From Rhynochetos jubatus (taxonomy: Eukaryota; Chordata; Aves; Eurypygiformes; Rhynochetidae): DNA of 64,000 nucleotides. The stretch is from the NCBI GenBank assembly GCA_027574665.1, contig CM050655.1, positions 2,170,001-2,234,000 of the forward strand. The letters run 5' to 3'. The position numbers and the translations under genes are program-made. Of the stretch, positions 50,990 through 62,194 are shown piece by piece. Within the stretch, counting starts at the first letter, position 1. Each line of letters opens with the position of its first letter. Under the pieces are notes generated by a model. It did not search any database. It saw nothing but the letters and a program-made list of their open reading frames with translations, and was not told the origin of the DNA.

Positions 50990-53900
50990 TAGTTCATCTG
51001 AGTGATGCTTGTGGAAATCTGCAGCTGTGCCAGTTTTATAGCTGTGCATGAGGACATCTAGCCTGGAGTACAGCTCTTTGTATTGCATATTGGCAAATGC
51101 TCCAAATACTTGTGGGAGATGAATCACAAAAGGTGACTGAAGTCCTTGGCTGGATTTAGTCCCTAAAGTACTCTCAGTGTGTAGAGAAGTGTTCTTCTGG
51201 CGTAACTGCAATCCCTCAGACATACATCAGTTTATCTCACCTGTTGGCAACAAAGGAAGTTTCTTTTTTCTTCTTCTGTTTTCCCCAAAAATAGTTATTT
51301 CAATAGAGAATCTACCCTCTCACTTAGCAAGTGTTAATTGAGAATAACTCTCCTGAAAGAGTGTTTATGAGCTATAAGAAATTATAAACTAGTGAAATTA
51401 AGAAAAGTGAGATAAACCACTTCACAAATATCATATCATTTATTTCTATTTCTATACATGTGAAATTAGAATTTCTTTGGATATGAATGAAGAGAAAACA
51501 CAGTGTAGCAATTGTTACTAAAGTGCATGGTATCGTGCATATTGTAAGAGTGAAAAGCAAGTAGTTATGTGGATACCAAAGGAGAATACTGTTCATAGTT
51601 AGAGTAAGGTGATGTGTTGTGATACAGATCACCAGCTTAAGCTTCCAGTGTGCCTATGATACACTCTTAGCCATTCTCCGATCTTTGTTTCTTTAATTCC
51701 CCAATAAGGCACATTTTGCCAGTTGACTGCCTTTTGTATAAATTGTAATATTCCCACATGATCTTGTAGCATGGAAGATCAAGTCTAAGATACTATTCCT
51801 GGAAATCTAAACCAGTGAAATCTAAAATACTATTTGTGTAACCAGCCTCCTCACCGATTAACGATTTTCTCTTACTAAAGCAAAAAAACCCACAAAAACC
51901 CACTGAAACTCCAGTGAAATCAAGTACAGTGAGCATCCAGTTTGGAATGCCATACAGTTTTAACTCTGAAACGAAAACCGTAATTATCACTAACACCATA
52001 CATTCAAGGACAGAAAAATAGCTCTGGTTGAAGTGATACCTTAGTCCAGTATGTGGGGAATCTCTCACTTCAGAGATGCAGGTGGGTGATTTTACTTTCT
52101 TTTTGCCAATGTAAGATTCTCTTAGCATGTTATATATCCTAGATGTGCTGCATCCTCATGGCTTCTGTTGTTAACCTGATCTCACTTTTCAGTGAAAATA
52201 TACTCAAGCAGGAAAAGAATTGGATCTATAGGTCAAAAAGATGAACATGAATTGCCTTTAATAATTCATAAATCAAGTCTAAGGATACTTGTAGTCAGTA
52301 TTTCTTAGCTGCAGGAGATTTTCTGATGAGGTTGGATGTGTCAGCTATCTATCCCCAGGATTAAAATTGGTGCATATTGCTTACTAGACGCCAGGTTATA
52401 ATATAATTAAAAACACACTTCATTTAAGACTAGAATGGAGACTTCCATCCAGAAGGAAAGAGGTTGTTTACTTTGCTTCTGCCTTAATCCAGGACCACAC
52501 AAACAAAACTCTAAGCTCTTATGAAACAATATAAATGGAAGCTAATTTAAATCTCTAAAATGAAGCAATATAGTGTCTTGATGGGCAAACATAACTAATT
52601 ACTTGTCAATAAATATGAACAAAATCATCATCTCTGGTGCAAAGATAATTTTAGTCACAGCATGTTGACAGCATCCTTGAGACCTCATTAACTTTGTCAC
52701 TGTCATTGACAGCGAAGGCTTGTGCAAAGACTGGGCAAGAGCAATATTGGGTCCTTTCCCACCTGGGAGATCTGCCCATGCTCAGGGGACTTTTGGCAAG
52801 ATGGGGCAAGAGAAAACAGGACTAAATGTAAATTACTTTCATGGTTACTACCTTACTGCAATTTAATGAAGTATGAATATAGGTTTTTGGAAGGAGGGAT
52901 GAGCTCTCAGAAGTTGAATTATAGTGTCAATGATATGCTAAGCTCTGCAAATGTAGATTTTGTCTGAAGATATTAATAAGTTTGTTAATCATTGCCTAAT
53001 TCAGATCTGTTAAATATTTGCCTAAATTACTTGCCATTTTAAACCTCAGTTTCTCTTAGGTTTCTCTGTCTGAAGTCATATAGAGCTGAAAATCAAGCAC
53101 TGGTATCTATTGAGAAGTTTAGGGTTCCCTCTTGAGAACTTAACTTTTGCCTGTAGAAAAGAGCTGAGCACTAGCATTTTTAATCACAAAATGAATCCTG
53201 TTCATGTATATTAGTTTGAAAGTGTGTTTGCTTTTGCTCCTAGTAGCATTTCTGTCATGGAAAATTGTGCCAGCTTGTTAATAGGCTGTAGATCTTTCTA
53301 ATCCAGGAAGGCTTGTGATTAGTTTGTGTGCGTATGTATACGTATATGCACTTCTATCATCCATGATACACATCTATATATACACACAGTCATAGTAAGA
53401 CATCTTGTAAGTTATCCTCACATCAAGAACTCCAGACTGACAGTGGCTGAATTCATTAGGGTTGAGGCTGAGCTGACATCAGAAACCATTAAGAGGTGCT
53501 CAAAACATCACGGGATTGTACCCTTGGTATGATCAATTTTTCTGAAGTTACCTATTTGACTTAGTTTATCAGAGAAAGAAATTGGGAGAAATAAAGCCTT
53601 TTAGGTTTTTTTCTTATACAAAGTATTCTGGTAAAAAAGTTTTAGTTTTTAGACCACCACTGCAGAATTTCTTCAGCTGTGAGTAAGATGAGTACAGGAT
53701 AAGGTGTTTTTTTGACGAATAGTGAAGTCTGGATTGCTTTATAATTGTCATTAGTGCTTTCTATGTATGTGCAGACCAATATACTTCTTTTTCAGTTTAA
53801 ACTATTTCAGATATGCCTTTATTTTGACCTGAAACAAGAATAACCTCAAAAAGTTGCTGGACAGTGAATGAATATCTTGCGTATTTGTATGCTAATAATG

Positions 53901-55020
53901 AAAAATAAACAATATACTGGAAGGCTGAGTATGTAATCAACATAATGACTTCATTACACTACCGAGGCTTGCTGAAACAAATTGCATTCTGGAAAACTGA
54001 TAGAGAAGGATGCAGCTTGTTGAGGAGAGGCGAGCTGAGGAAGAGCTACCTTCTGAACTAAAGAGGTACAGACTTTCAGAATATGAGAGCAAGTGTTATT
54101 TGGCTAATAATAAAAAGATGCTGCCTATCACAGTCTGCTCAGAAAAGAAAGAGAAGGGGTTTTTCTTGCTGGTAGTCAGTAAGGTCAGGGAATTTGTGGG
54201 TCATGTCTCAAGAATGCAAAGCAAGGCAGAGACATGAAAAAAGAAAACCCTCCCTCAGTCTTTCCCAAATTTACCTCATTTAAAAGTGGAAGATCATGCT
54301 GAGAAAGAGCCCAAGAGAATGAGATTACAGGGTCTCCAGTATCCTGCACTGTTAAGGAAGGGAAAAAGTAGAGGTAATGTTGTCTGCACTATGCATAAAT
54401 GCTTAAAGATGTGGGATCGGCTCCCATTTTTTGAAGCACCGGACATTTAGCACCAATGCACTATTTAAAAAAAACAGTGGGACTTTGGCTTCTTTATAAC
54501 CAGCACTGGAAACTGGGATTTGGGTGCCTAAGTCAGTTAGATGGATTGTGACATTTTCTTACAGGCTTTCCAAAATACTCAGCAAAGTTTTGAAAGTTGT
54601 TTTAAATGCTTTAGGCAAAGTTTACCATTTGATGATTGCTGCTGCTCATAATCAGTGTCATTCAGTAGGAAGGAGTCCTGTTTTGAATACAAAGCACTAT
54701 TGATAAATAGCTTTTGGAGTGCAGAAGAAGGTGCTGTCACATACCCTTGGTGTGAAATTCAAAGAAAACCAAAAAAGCCCCAAAGCTCTCTCTTCTCCTT
54801 CCATCCCAGTGCTCCTGTGGATATTGGCAGGTCTGAAAGAAGTGACATTAAATGCTTCTCAAAAAAGGTAATGACAAAAACATGCAAATCACACAGTTTT
54901 AAGCTAAAATCCAGGTTGTGATTACTTTCAAACATTGTCATCTCCAGCAATGCATAAATGCTATGTGGATACCACTAGTATTTAACACATAGTTTTTACC
55001 TTGGTCTTTTGATGAGAGCA
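50990..55020. other. Non-coding stretch, no gene seen
   Basis: Frames are at most 111 codons (51793-52128, minus) with no recognisable domain. A TG/TA-rich patch with an imperfect inverted repeat lies at 53325-53390. No element was identified. Confidence 0.5.
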
Positions 55021-55023
55021 TGG

Positions 55024-55297
55024 ATTATAGAAGCACGGAATGGTTTGGGTTGGAAGGGACCTTAAAGATCATCCAGTTCCAACCCCCCTGCCATGGGCAG
55101 GGACACCCTCCACTAGACCAGGTTGCTCCAAGCCTCATCCAGCCTGGCCTTGAACACTTCCAAGGATGGGGCATCCACAGCTTCTCTGGGCAACCTGTTC
55201 CAGTGCTTCACCACCCTCTCTGGGAAGAACTTCTTCCTGATATCCATTCTCAGTGTCCCTGCTTTCAATTTAAACCCATTACCCCTTGTCGTATCAG
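55024..55297 (-). mobile_element. CR1 LINE 3' end fragment
   Basis: About 270 bases matching the 3' part of the CR1 at 37725-37980 almost base for base, in the same orientation: the GGTTTGGGTTGGAAGGGACC start, the CCAACCCCCCTGCCATGGGC segment, then the GGGGCATCCACAGCTTCTCT block and TTTAAACCCATTACCCCTTG. It covers only the end of ORF2 and the short 3' UTR. No target-site duplication was found, as is usual for CR1. Confidence 0.95.
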
Positions 55298-55299
55298 TT

Positions 55300-55825
55300 A
55301 GTAAGCTTCACTTGAATCAATGAGTAATAAAATAGTCTTACAAGAAACAAAACAGTTCTACTCTGACTGTTTAGTCTTTGTTTTCATCTTAAGGGTTGTA
55401 TTTGTTGTCAATGTTCATGAAAGACCGTTTAGCCGGTGCTGAGCCTTGGGGTCTCAGCACAAACCATGTGAAGGAGGGATTTCTGTGGGAAGAAGCTGTC
55501 AGGAATTTTTCTTGTTCTGGGATTAAGTACTGTAGGCTTTTCACATTTCAGGTTAGATTACAGTTGACAGAGTTTGATGTCAGTCCAAAAATAGACTTCG
55601 TTCCTGGCGAAGAATAAGAAACTTAAGACCTTGCAGTAATTGAGTGATTCTTGATTGATTTCGCCATTAGGTCATCGTATACTACACTATCTGAAAGTAG
55701 TGACATGGCCTCAGAGTCCACATCCTATGTACTTTTAATAAGATTTTCATATTTGGCTGAATTAAAATTAGCTCAGGAAGAAATACTTCAGCTGCTGACA
55801 ACAGAGCCTACAGATGAATTTGAAC
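55300..55825. other. Non-coding stretch, no gene seen
   Basis: Two short plus-strand frames (55396-55617 and 55651-55956) without a known motif. Confidence 0.45.
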
Positions 55826-55828
55826 ACA

Positions 55829-56072
55829 CGGGAGTTTTTTCTTTTAGATACTGTCCCGCTTGTAGGATCTTCATCACCCACAACCTGCACAACCGCATAA
55901 TTCTTTTTATCTTGCTTCTTTACACTGACAAAGGAATAGGAGATGAGACATGCTGATGTTTGACAGCCCTTCGGTTTTGAGGGAAGTTGTTATTCCTACG
56001 TGACTTTATGACGTTGGCTATCAAAATCCTTTTCCTTACACGTCCATCAACGTTGGGTCATGCTTTGATTCG
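55829..56072. promoter_or_regulatory. Candidate regulatory element, CpG-retaining
   Basis: Nine CpGs occur in about 244 bases, including four ACGT cores at 55999, 56011, 56040 and 56051. TACGTGACTT and ATGACGTTGG resemble bZIP/CREB-type sites. It is not coding as far as I can see. Function is inferred. Confidence 0.3.
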
Positions 56073-56167
56073 CTTATGGAAATTTTTACATTGTTGGTTA
56101 GCTGCATGAATAATAATTCAGAAAACAGAGTCTCTAGCTTTATGGACCCATTTTTAATACTTAATAG

Positions 56168-56180
56168 ACACACACACACA
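56168..56180. repeat. (AC)n short microsatellite
   Basis: About six AC units. Confidence 0.75.
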
Positions 56181-56567
56181 TTACATTAATAGATATAAGT
56201 CTATGTGCAGATCTGTATGGAACAAGTATTTGTGTCCATACATGATATGTCAGTATATTGATGAAGATATATCTGAAGCAATGCATGTACCTGCATCCTT
56301 TCTGTTCATATTTACTTGAGGAGTTAAAAGATTGAAATAGTTCTCTTCTCTGAAGGGAAATAATGCTTAGAAAACTGTGACTGTATTGCTGGAACATTGT
56401 CTCAGGTTTTCCATGTGATATTTCAAGGAAATGTGGTAAGGCCATCATTTACACGTTTCGTGTTAGTTAAATTGCAGAAAAGTATTAAATGTCAGCAGTA
56501 AGATTTTAGCTATTTCAGTATGCCACTGGATTAAAAAACCCCCAACTTTAACATTTTACAAAAATAA

Positions 56568-56605
56568 AGTTCAGAGTTCTAGTTCAGAGAACTAGAAGTT
56601 CAGAG
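56568..56605. repeat. Three copies of AGTTCAGAG with a small hairpin
   Basis: AGTTCAGAG lies at 56568-56576, 56581-56589 and 56597-56605. Overlapping them, TTCTAGTT (56577-56584) and AACTAGAA (56590-56597) form an 8-bp inverted repeat around the middle copy. It sits just before the CR1 piece at 56625 and may be a local duplication at its boundary. Confidence 0.7.
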
Positions 56606-56624
56606 AAACCAGAGAAACTGGCTG

Positions 56625-56856
56625 CTCATGGCTCGGACAGGCACACGTTTCAGTGGGTAAAAAGAGGCCAAAGGCCAAAAAGGCTCAAAGAGTTGTAGTG
56701 AATGGTGTTAAACCCAGTTGGTGACCGGTCACAAGTGGTGTTCCCAGGGCTCAGTACTGGGGCCATTTCTGTTTAATGTTTTTATGCATGATCTGGACAA
56801 GGGGATTGAGTGCACCCTCAGTAAGCCTGCAGCCAACACCAAGTTGGGTGAGAGTT
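56625..56856 (+). mobile_element. CR1 LINE reverse transcriptase fragment
   Basis: The plus strand carries the CR1 block that reads GGACAGGCACACG, then GTGGTGAATGG-like and AAACCCAGTTGG, then the RT motif 4 coding region. From about 56745 it reads [11 protein letters not shown], then [13 protein letters not shown]. The motif 4 PQGS is broken by a single-base loss just upstream, and the following segment has ANTKLG where an active CR1 has ADDTKLG, so the catalytic pair is lost. Homology stops exactly where the LTR begins at 56857, and I cannot find the CR1 continuing after the LTR. Confidence 0.85.
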
Positions 56857-57427
56857 TGTGATGGTTTTGTCTGGTATAGTGTTAATTTTCTTCAAAACAG
56901 CTAGTATGAGGCTGCGTTTTGGATTTCTGCTGAGAAGAATATTGACAACATACTAATGTTTTTAGTTGTTGCCAAGCAATGTTTACATGAAGCCAAGGAC
57001 ATTTTCAGTTTCTCATAGTGCACTTGTGTTCTGGGTGTGAAGCTGGCAGGGGTCACAGTCAGGACAGCTGACCCAACTGACCTAAGGGACATTTCAAGCC
57101 ATAAAACATCATGCTGAGTGTATAAGTTGGGGGGAGTTGGCTGGGGGCTTTTTGCTGCTGGGAACTGGATGGGCATTGGTCAGTGGGTGGTAGCAGTTGT
57201 ATCATTGGTTTTTTTCATTGTTGTTTTCCTTTGCATTATATACTAATACTAATAATATTACTATTATTAATATATTTTTTAATTTCAATTATTAAACTGT
57301 TCTTCTCTCAACCTGTGAGTTTTCTTACCTTTTTTCTTCAGTTCTCTCCCCCATCCCACCACGGGAGGTGGGAGGTGAGCAAGTGGCTGTGTAGTGCTTA
57401 GTTGCTGACTGGGGTTAAACCACGACA
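56857..57427 (+). mobile_element. Solo LTR of an avian endogenous retrovirus
   Basis: The 571-base element starts TGTGATGGTTTTGTCTGG and ends with GGGGTTAAACCACGACA, matching the terminal sequences of a common bird ERV LTR type. In order it shows a U3 with the TTAATTTTCTTC start block, a TATA-type box near 57121, a TAATA-rich stretch (57242-57275), an ATTAAA polyadenylation signal at 57291-57296, and a U5-like end. No internal retroviral sequence and no second LTR adjoin it, so it is a solo LTR formed by recombination, a fossil. No clear target-site duplication is left, suggesting an old insertion or later change at the edges. Confidence 0.85.
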
Positions 57428-57429
57428 GG

Positions 57430-60400
57430 TTAAACCTGTGGGTTTCTTACCAGATAATAGCTGAAAAGAAATGTTAAGGATTTAGCAGCTTTTCTTTATT
57501 TATAACTTGTTATCTCTTCCAATACTTTTTTTAAGGTCATTCCTTAAAAAAGTGTAGCAGTTCCTTTCAAGTGTAGCCCACAGGGAAGAAGAAACACTTA
57601 AACTGACATTCATGATGGTCTTGATGTTCTTTCTGGCAAGAAGAAAGCTGCAGGTTAGGACAAGAAATAGTGGAATGACACCTCTTTTCTGTTCTCAATA
57701 AACTCCAGTGAGTCATGATCTCTAGTGATGATACCATATCATCATGCCATGTTCCCATTTCTTGCCAAAAGAAGGCTTGTTTTCAAGGAAGGACTTATTT
57801 CCTTCTGTACAAGAATTATGGGTTAAAAATCTGAATGCATTTAGCTGACACAGATGGATTTCTACAGTTGACAGTGTCATGGCCATTCTGGCCTCAGCTG
57901 AATATAATTGAACTAATGTAAAAATTATGTTCATTTTCTGCACTTGTGACTGGCTGGAATATGACAGCCATTAAAAATGGAGTTTTAAAAACACTTTTGC
58001 ATGACATTCCTAATGTCTTTATGCGTATTCCAAGGTAGAGACACCTTGAAATGTTGAATAGAGGTACTAAACTATTCCAAGAAGCGCCACCTGCCAAATA
58101 CAACAGGACCCAGTTTGCAAAAGCTAGGTCCCTTTCAGATTTCCTCTGGCATTTTTTCAAAGCTATCTGAAACACCAGCAAGAACCAGCATTTGAGCAAA
58201 TGGTGCTTTAACTCTTAAGCTGGGTGGGACTGTTGGTGCATCCGGGGCAGCACTTTGCCCACTAATAGAGATTGTGGTTAAAACATGTTGTTCCCGTTAT
58301 ACGCAGAAGGAGCTGAAAAGATTTTGAATAAGACCATTGTGTTTTTGCCAGTGCTGTCCTAAAATTGAATTTTAGAGAGTAGGGTCAGCATTGTGCAACA
58401 AGTACACTCGCAGGAACCTTTCCCCTGCCCCATGTCACCCACACGTGCAGGTTTGGTTTTCGTAGACTCTTAATGGACAACACCGCAGCCATTGCAGCGG
58501 GCATCTCCAGCACATGGTGTCTCTGAGCTGCTCTGAAATGCTGAGAAAACAGAAATGCATAACTGCATGCAAATATGGGTATCCTTGCTGGATACCCAAA
58601 TTTGGTTTGAACTTGAAGAGGTTCCAAGGAAAATATGGATCTTATGTAGCATGTCTAAACTTTGTTCCATGTCTCCTGTTTGCGTAGCCTGGTTAAAGAA
58701 ATGTAGGGTAGAGGATAAATATGATAAGTAAATATTTAAGGTATGAATGAGGTTTATAAATTTAATACTAAGGTTCTGTCCTGCAGCCAGTGTACAAGCA
58801 ATAATGTTTGCTAAAGCAGCTTTGTCAGGGAATAGGTGGTAAAAGCAAATCCCTGTTGATTTGTTTAGAGGGCTTCTGGTTTTAATGTTCAATCCGTCAT
58901 TTAAAATCTTGTTTGGATTTGCATGAATGGCAGTTTATATCTATGTAAACGTTACAGAAAAGGGAAAATGGGAATCCTTATGTTGAAGGAAAAATAGGTG
59001 GATCACAACTCATCTCCCTATCTTCCATAACATTTTCCAGTTATGGCAATTAGCAATTTTTCCTAAATAATTTTTCTAACCCACTGAAAAAGGACTGATA
59101 AGGAGCTGACATGTTTAAAGGATAAATGTGTTTCTTACAGCATATTACAAGGCATTGATGCACAACTGGGTGGCTCTCTGGAAGTTTTGTGGGGTTTTGT
59201 TGCTTTTTTTAAATTAGCATAGGTAAAAAACTTCCCTGCAAAAGTTACTCTTCACACTTTCCTAAAGAAGGACACAATTTACCTGCCATACTGTTTTATA
59301 TAGCTAATTTTCCACATTTAGGACAAAAGACAACATACAAGGAAGAAGATTGCTATCTTCTCCAGGTATAATTTTCAAGAAGAATCCTAACCAATGGTAA
59401 GCATACACTCTTAAACTGTTTATTTTTGATTATTGACTACATAAATATTAAGTTTTCCCAACAGTCTTTGTAAGCAGGGTGTTTAAAATTCTCACAGGAT
59501 TGGCTGTGGTGTAATTTTTTGGATCAGACCTGGCTGATAAACTCTGAAGATGATGCTGAGTTATCTCCTTGAGGGACTTGTGGTTTGGATCGAACCATCC
59601 CTACATTTCCTACATTTCAGTCTTCTGTCCTTATAACTTTTTGGTTCTTAAGTAAAAACGGTATTTTTTTTCCCAGCTGTGAGAAATATAAATTTGAAAT
59701 ACCCAATTCTCCAAAGTTTTCACATGCATGCAGTCTCTGGGGAAGGGGCTGTTGATAGAAATGCAGAATTCTACATGTTAAAATCACATTGCTTTCATCT
59801 TTCTGGAACTGTATCTTCTAATTGTCCAAAGTTAAAACGTATTTTCTCAATATATATCTTTAAAATGAGCACCCATATTGTGATTATTTAAGAAATCCCA
59901 AACCCGAACAACCCTCGTTTATTTCAGAGGATAATTTTAGACATCAGAAAAAGTCTCCACAAGTCCAACTATTTTAATCTGCTTAATGTGAACTAATGCC
60001 TTGGCTGCTGTTTATGTGCTCAGAATCCGCCATTTTCTCGTCAGCAAAATTTCATATCCTTTTTTTTTTTTTTGTAGAAGCTCTTTTCCCTATTTGTGAA
60101 ATCTTTTGATAAGTGTCTTGTGTCAACTACAACTTTACACTTGTGTTGTGTGAATTAGCTTCTTCATATGCTGTCATTGAGAAGTGAAATGTGATTTCAG
60201 ATGGGATTCCTGTTGATCTCCACACAAATTTTCTTGCTGCTGAGCTCCATAGCAGTAACTCCAGAGCTCTGCACTTCTCTTTCAAACTTCTGCCAAAAAA
60301 ACAATGATGAAAAACAACTTAAAAAAACCCCATGAGAAGTAGGAAATTGATACTGCAGATCCTTGATGAGTTGTGTAAATGTGAGCATCCCCACTGTCTG

Positions 60401-60475
60401 TTGGAGCAAAGACAAGTCACCTGGTATACCCTGCCACAGTTGATCTATTGATGAATACTTCCTTCAGCAAATATC
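57430..60475. other. Non-coding stretch, no gene seen
   Basis: AT-rich. The longest frame is 140 codons on minus (58470-58892) with no domain I can name. A small CpG-bearing GC patch lies at 58420-58505. A T-run occurs at 60060-60073. Confidence 0.5.
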
Positions 60476-60479
60476 ATGT

Positions 60480-61202
60480 ATTTGGGAGGCTGGAGAGGTG
60501 GGCCACTGCCAACCTCATGAAGTTCAACAAGGCCAAGTGCAAGGTCCTGCACCTGGGTCGGGGCAATCCCAAACACAAGGACAGGCTCTGTGGAGAAGAG
60601 GTTGAGAACAGCCATGAGGAGAAGGACTTGGGGGTGCTGGTGGACGAGAAGCTGAGCATGAGCCAGCTGTGTGTGCTGGCAGCCCAGAAAGCCAACCGTA
60701 TCCTGGGCTGTATCAGGAGAAGTGTGGCCAGCAGGTCGAAGGAGGTGATTCTCGACTGGTGCAGAGGAGACCACAGAGATGCTCCAACAGCTGGATCACT
60801 TCTCCTGTGAAGAAAGACTGAGAGAATTGGGCTTGTTCAGCCTGGAGAAGGCTTCAGGGAGACCTTATTGCAGCCTTCCAGTACCTGAAGGGGGCCTACA
60901 AGGAAGCTGGGATGGGGCTTTTTACAAGGGCCTGTAGTGACAGGACAAGGGGTAATGGGTTTAAATTGAAAGTGGGGAGATTTAGATTAGATATCAGGAA
61001 GAAGTTCTTCCCAGAGAGGATGGTAAGGCCCTGAGACAGGTTTCCCAGAGGAGCTGTGGATGCCCCATCCCTGAAAGTGTCCAAGGCCAGGCTGGGTGAG
61101 GCTTGGAGCAACTTGGTCCAGTGGAAGGTGTCCCTTGCCCCTCGCAGGGGAGTTGGAACTGGATGGTCTTTAAGGTCCTTTTCAACCCAAACCATTCTAT
61201 GC
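60480..61202 (+). mobile_element. CR1 LINE, 5'-truncated with an internal deletion
   Basis: The plus strand starts inside the RT region (about 60483, [17 protein letters not shown]) and continues with [40 protein letters not shown] and [10 protein letters not shown] to about 60755. It then jumps to the block that reads [20 protein letters not shown] (about 60790-60850). The intervening PLYSALxRPHxE...QYKKD segment of about 40-45 residues is missing. After that come the RTRGN-type block, the WHRLPREAV-type block and the 3' UTR, ending AACCCAAACCATTCTATG at about 61202. Same subfamily group as the copy at 37701, in opposite orientation. Confidence 0.95.
60483..60770 (+). pseudogene. CR1 ORF2 fragment (post-catalytic RT region)
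   Basis: An open frame running on to 60810 (120 codons from 60448) covers the CR1 RT portion downstream of the FADD active site, with [16 protein letters not shown] and [16 protein letters not shown] conserved. The first 12 codons lie outside the element, and the C-terminal part after about residue 102 is out-of-frame sequence beyond the deletion junction. No catalytic residues are present, so the product could not be active. Confidence 0.85.
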
Positions 61203-61209
61203 TTTATTG

Positions 61210-62000
61210 CTTCGATATTCCTTGCAGAGGAAACTTTCTGGTCAGTGATAATAGGACTTAGAAGAGAAGATGCATTAACTCCAGATGGTTCCAATTCAAT
61301 AGAGAGTGCACTGTTGGGGCTAAAAGAGCCTGGAAAGAAGAATTAATTAATATATTTCTTTTTCCTTGTATTATCTGAAAGTTTTCCATCAGCAGAGAGT
61401 TTGCAGGGAGTGAAAGCTCTTCATGTCCTGTCTTATGTGAGCTGGCGGATAGTGCAGTTGCAGATGGTATGGTAAAAAGTGTGCAGATTTACTTCTTTGT
61501 TATTGCCACGTTTATAAGAGTTTTTCTGGAAATTTTACATACCTGAAATGTGTTGCTTTTATAGGTTTCCTTAAATCTGAGCTAGAAGGAACAGGGCAGG
61601 CTTTACGTGGCTCTACTTATTACTCATTAATACTGAGGGAATCTTTTCTCAAGTACTTTTCATTTCTTAATTCATTCTCATAGTTGCACTGGAGTACATG
61701 TGAACTGAAGAATTTCTCCACTTCAGCTTCGAGTGAGCATTTTTCTGCCCTTTTCAAAGACAGACACTGACGCACTCGTTAAGCAGTAGCAAACGAATGG
61801 TACCTTTGGCGCATTTGACCATATCAGTGTGCCATACACCTTGGGGTTGGTGTTTGCAACCAAAACCCACTTTTCTAGTGCAGGGATGCTACTCAGGAGT
61901 TACAGCATCCAGGGGCACCATCTAGTTTTGGGGTGTCTGCACTGACTCTTTTATGCTGAAGCAATAGGATGCTCCCAGCTGCCTTATGCCTTATCACTGG
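61210..62000. other. Non-coding stretch, no gene seen
   Basis: No recognisable frame or element after the CR1 3' end. Confidence 0.5.
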
Positions 62001-62005
62001 GTTCT

Positions 62006-62189
62006 CGACCAGGGATAGCGCTGGAGTTTTCAGATGAACTCCACGTGACTTTTCTGTACGGGGATTTCTGGAAGGCGGCGATTTGATGCAAGGTCTGCGC
62101 TGATGGATTCTGACAGGCTCAAGTGTTTAGCATGCAAAGGGGGAGACCCCCCCTCCCTGGCTTCCCCGGGGTCCGGCATCAGTACGCGA
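62006..62189. promoter_or_regulatory. CpG-rich patch, candidate regulatory element
   Basis: Eleven CpGs occur in about 184 bases, with a CACGTG E-box at 62042-62047 and CCCCGGGG near 62164-62171. This is the most GC-rich unique patch in the right part of the window. No TATA box or open conserved frame follows. It could be a small CpG-island remnant or a constrained element. Confidence 0.3.
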
Positions 62190-62194
62190 TGCTT

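Noticed and set aside
56901-57176. A 91-codon minus-strand frame
   Set aside because: It lies wholly inside the solo LTR, antisense to its transcription direction, and is not a gene.
57425-57439. Near-palindrome ACAGGTT-A-AACCTGT as a target-site duplication of the LTR
   Set aside because: It is an inverted repeat spanning the right LTR edge, not a direct repeat of the bases before 56857.
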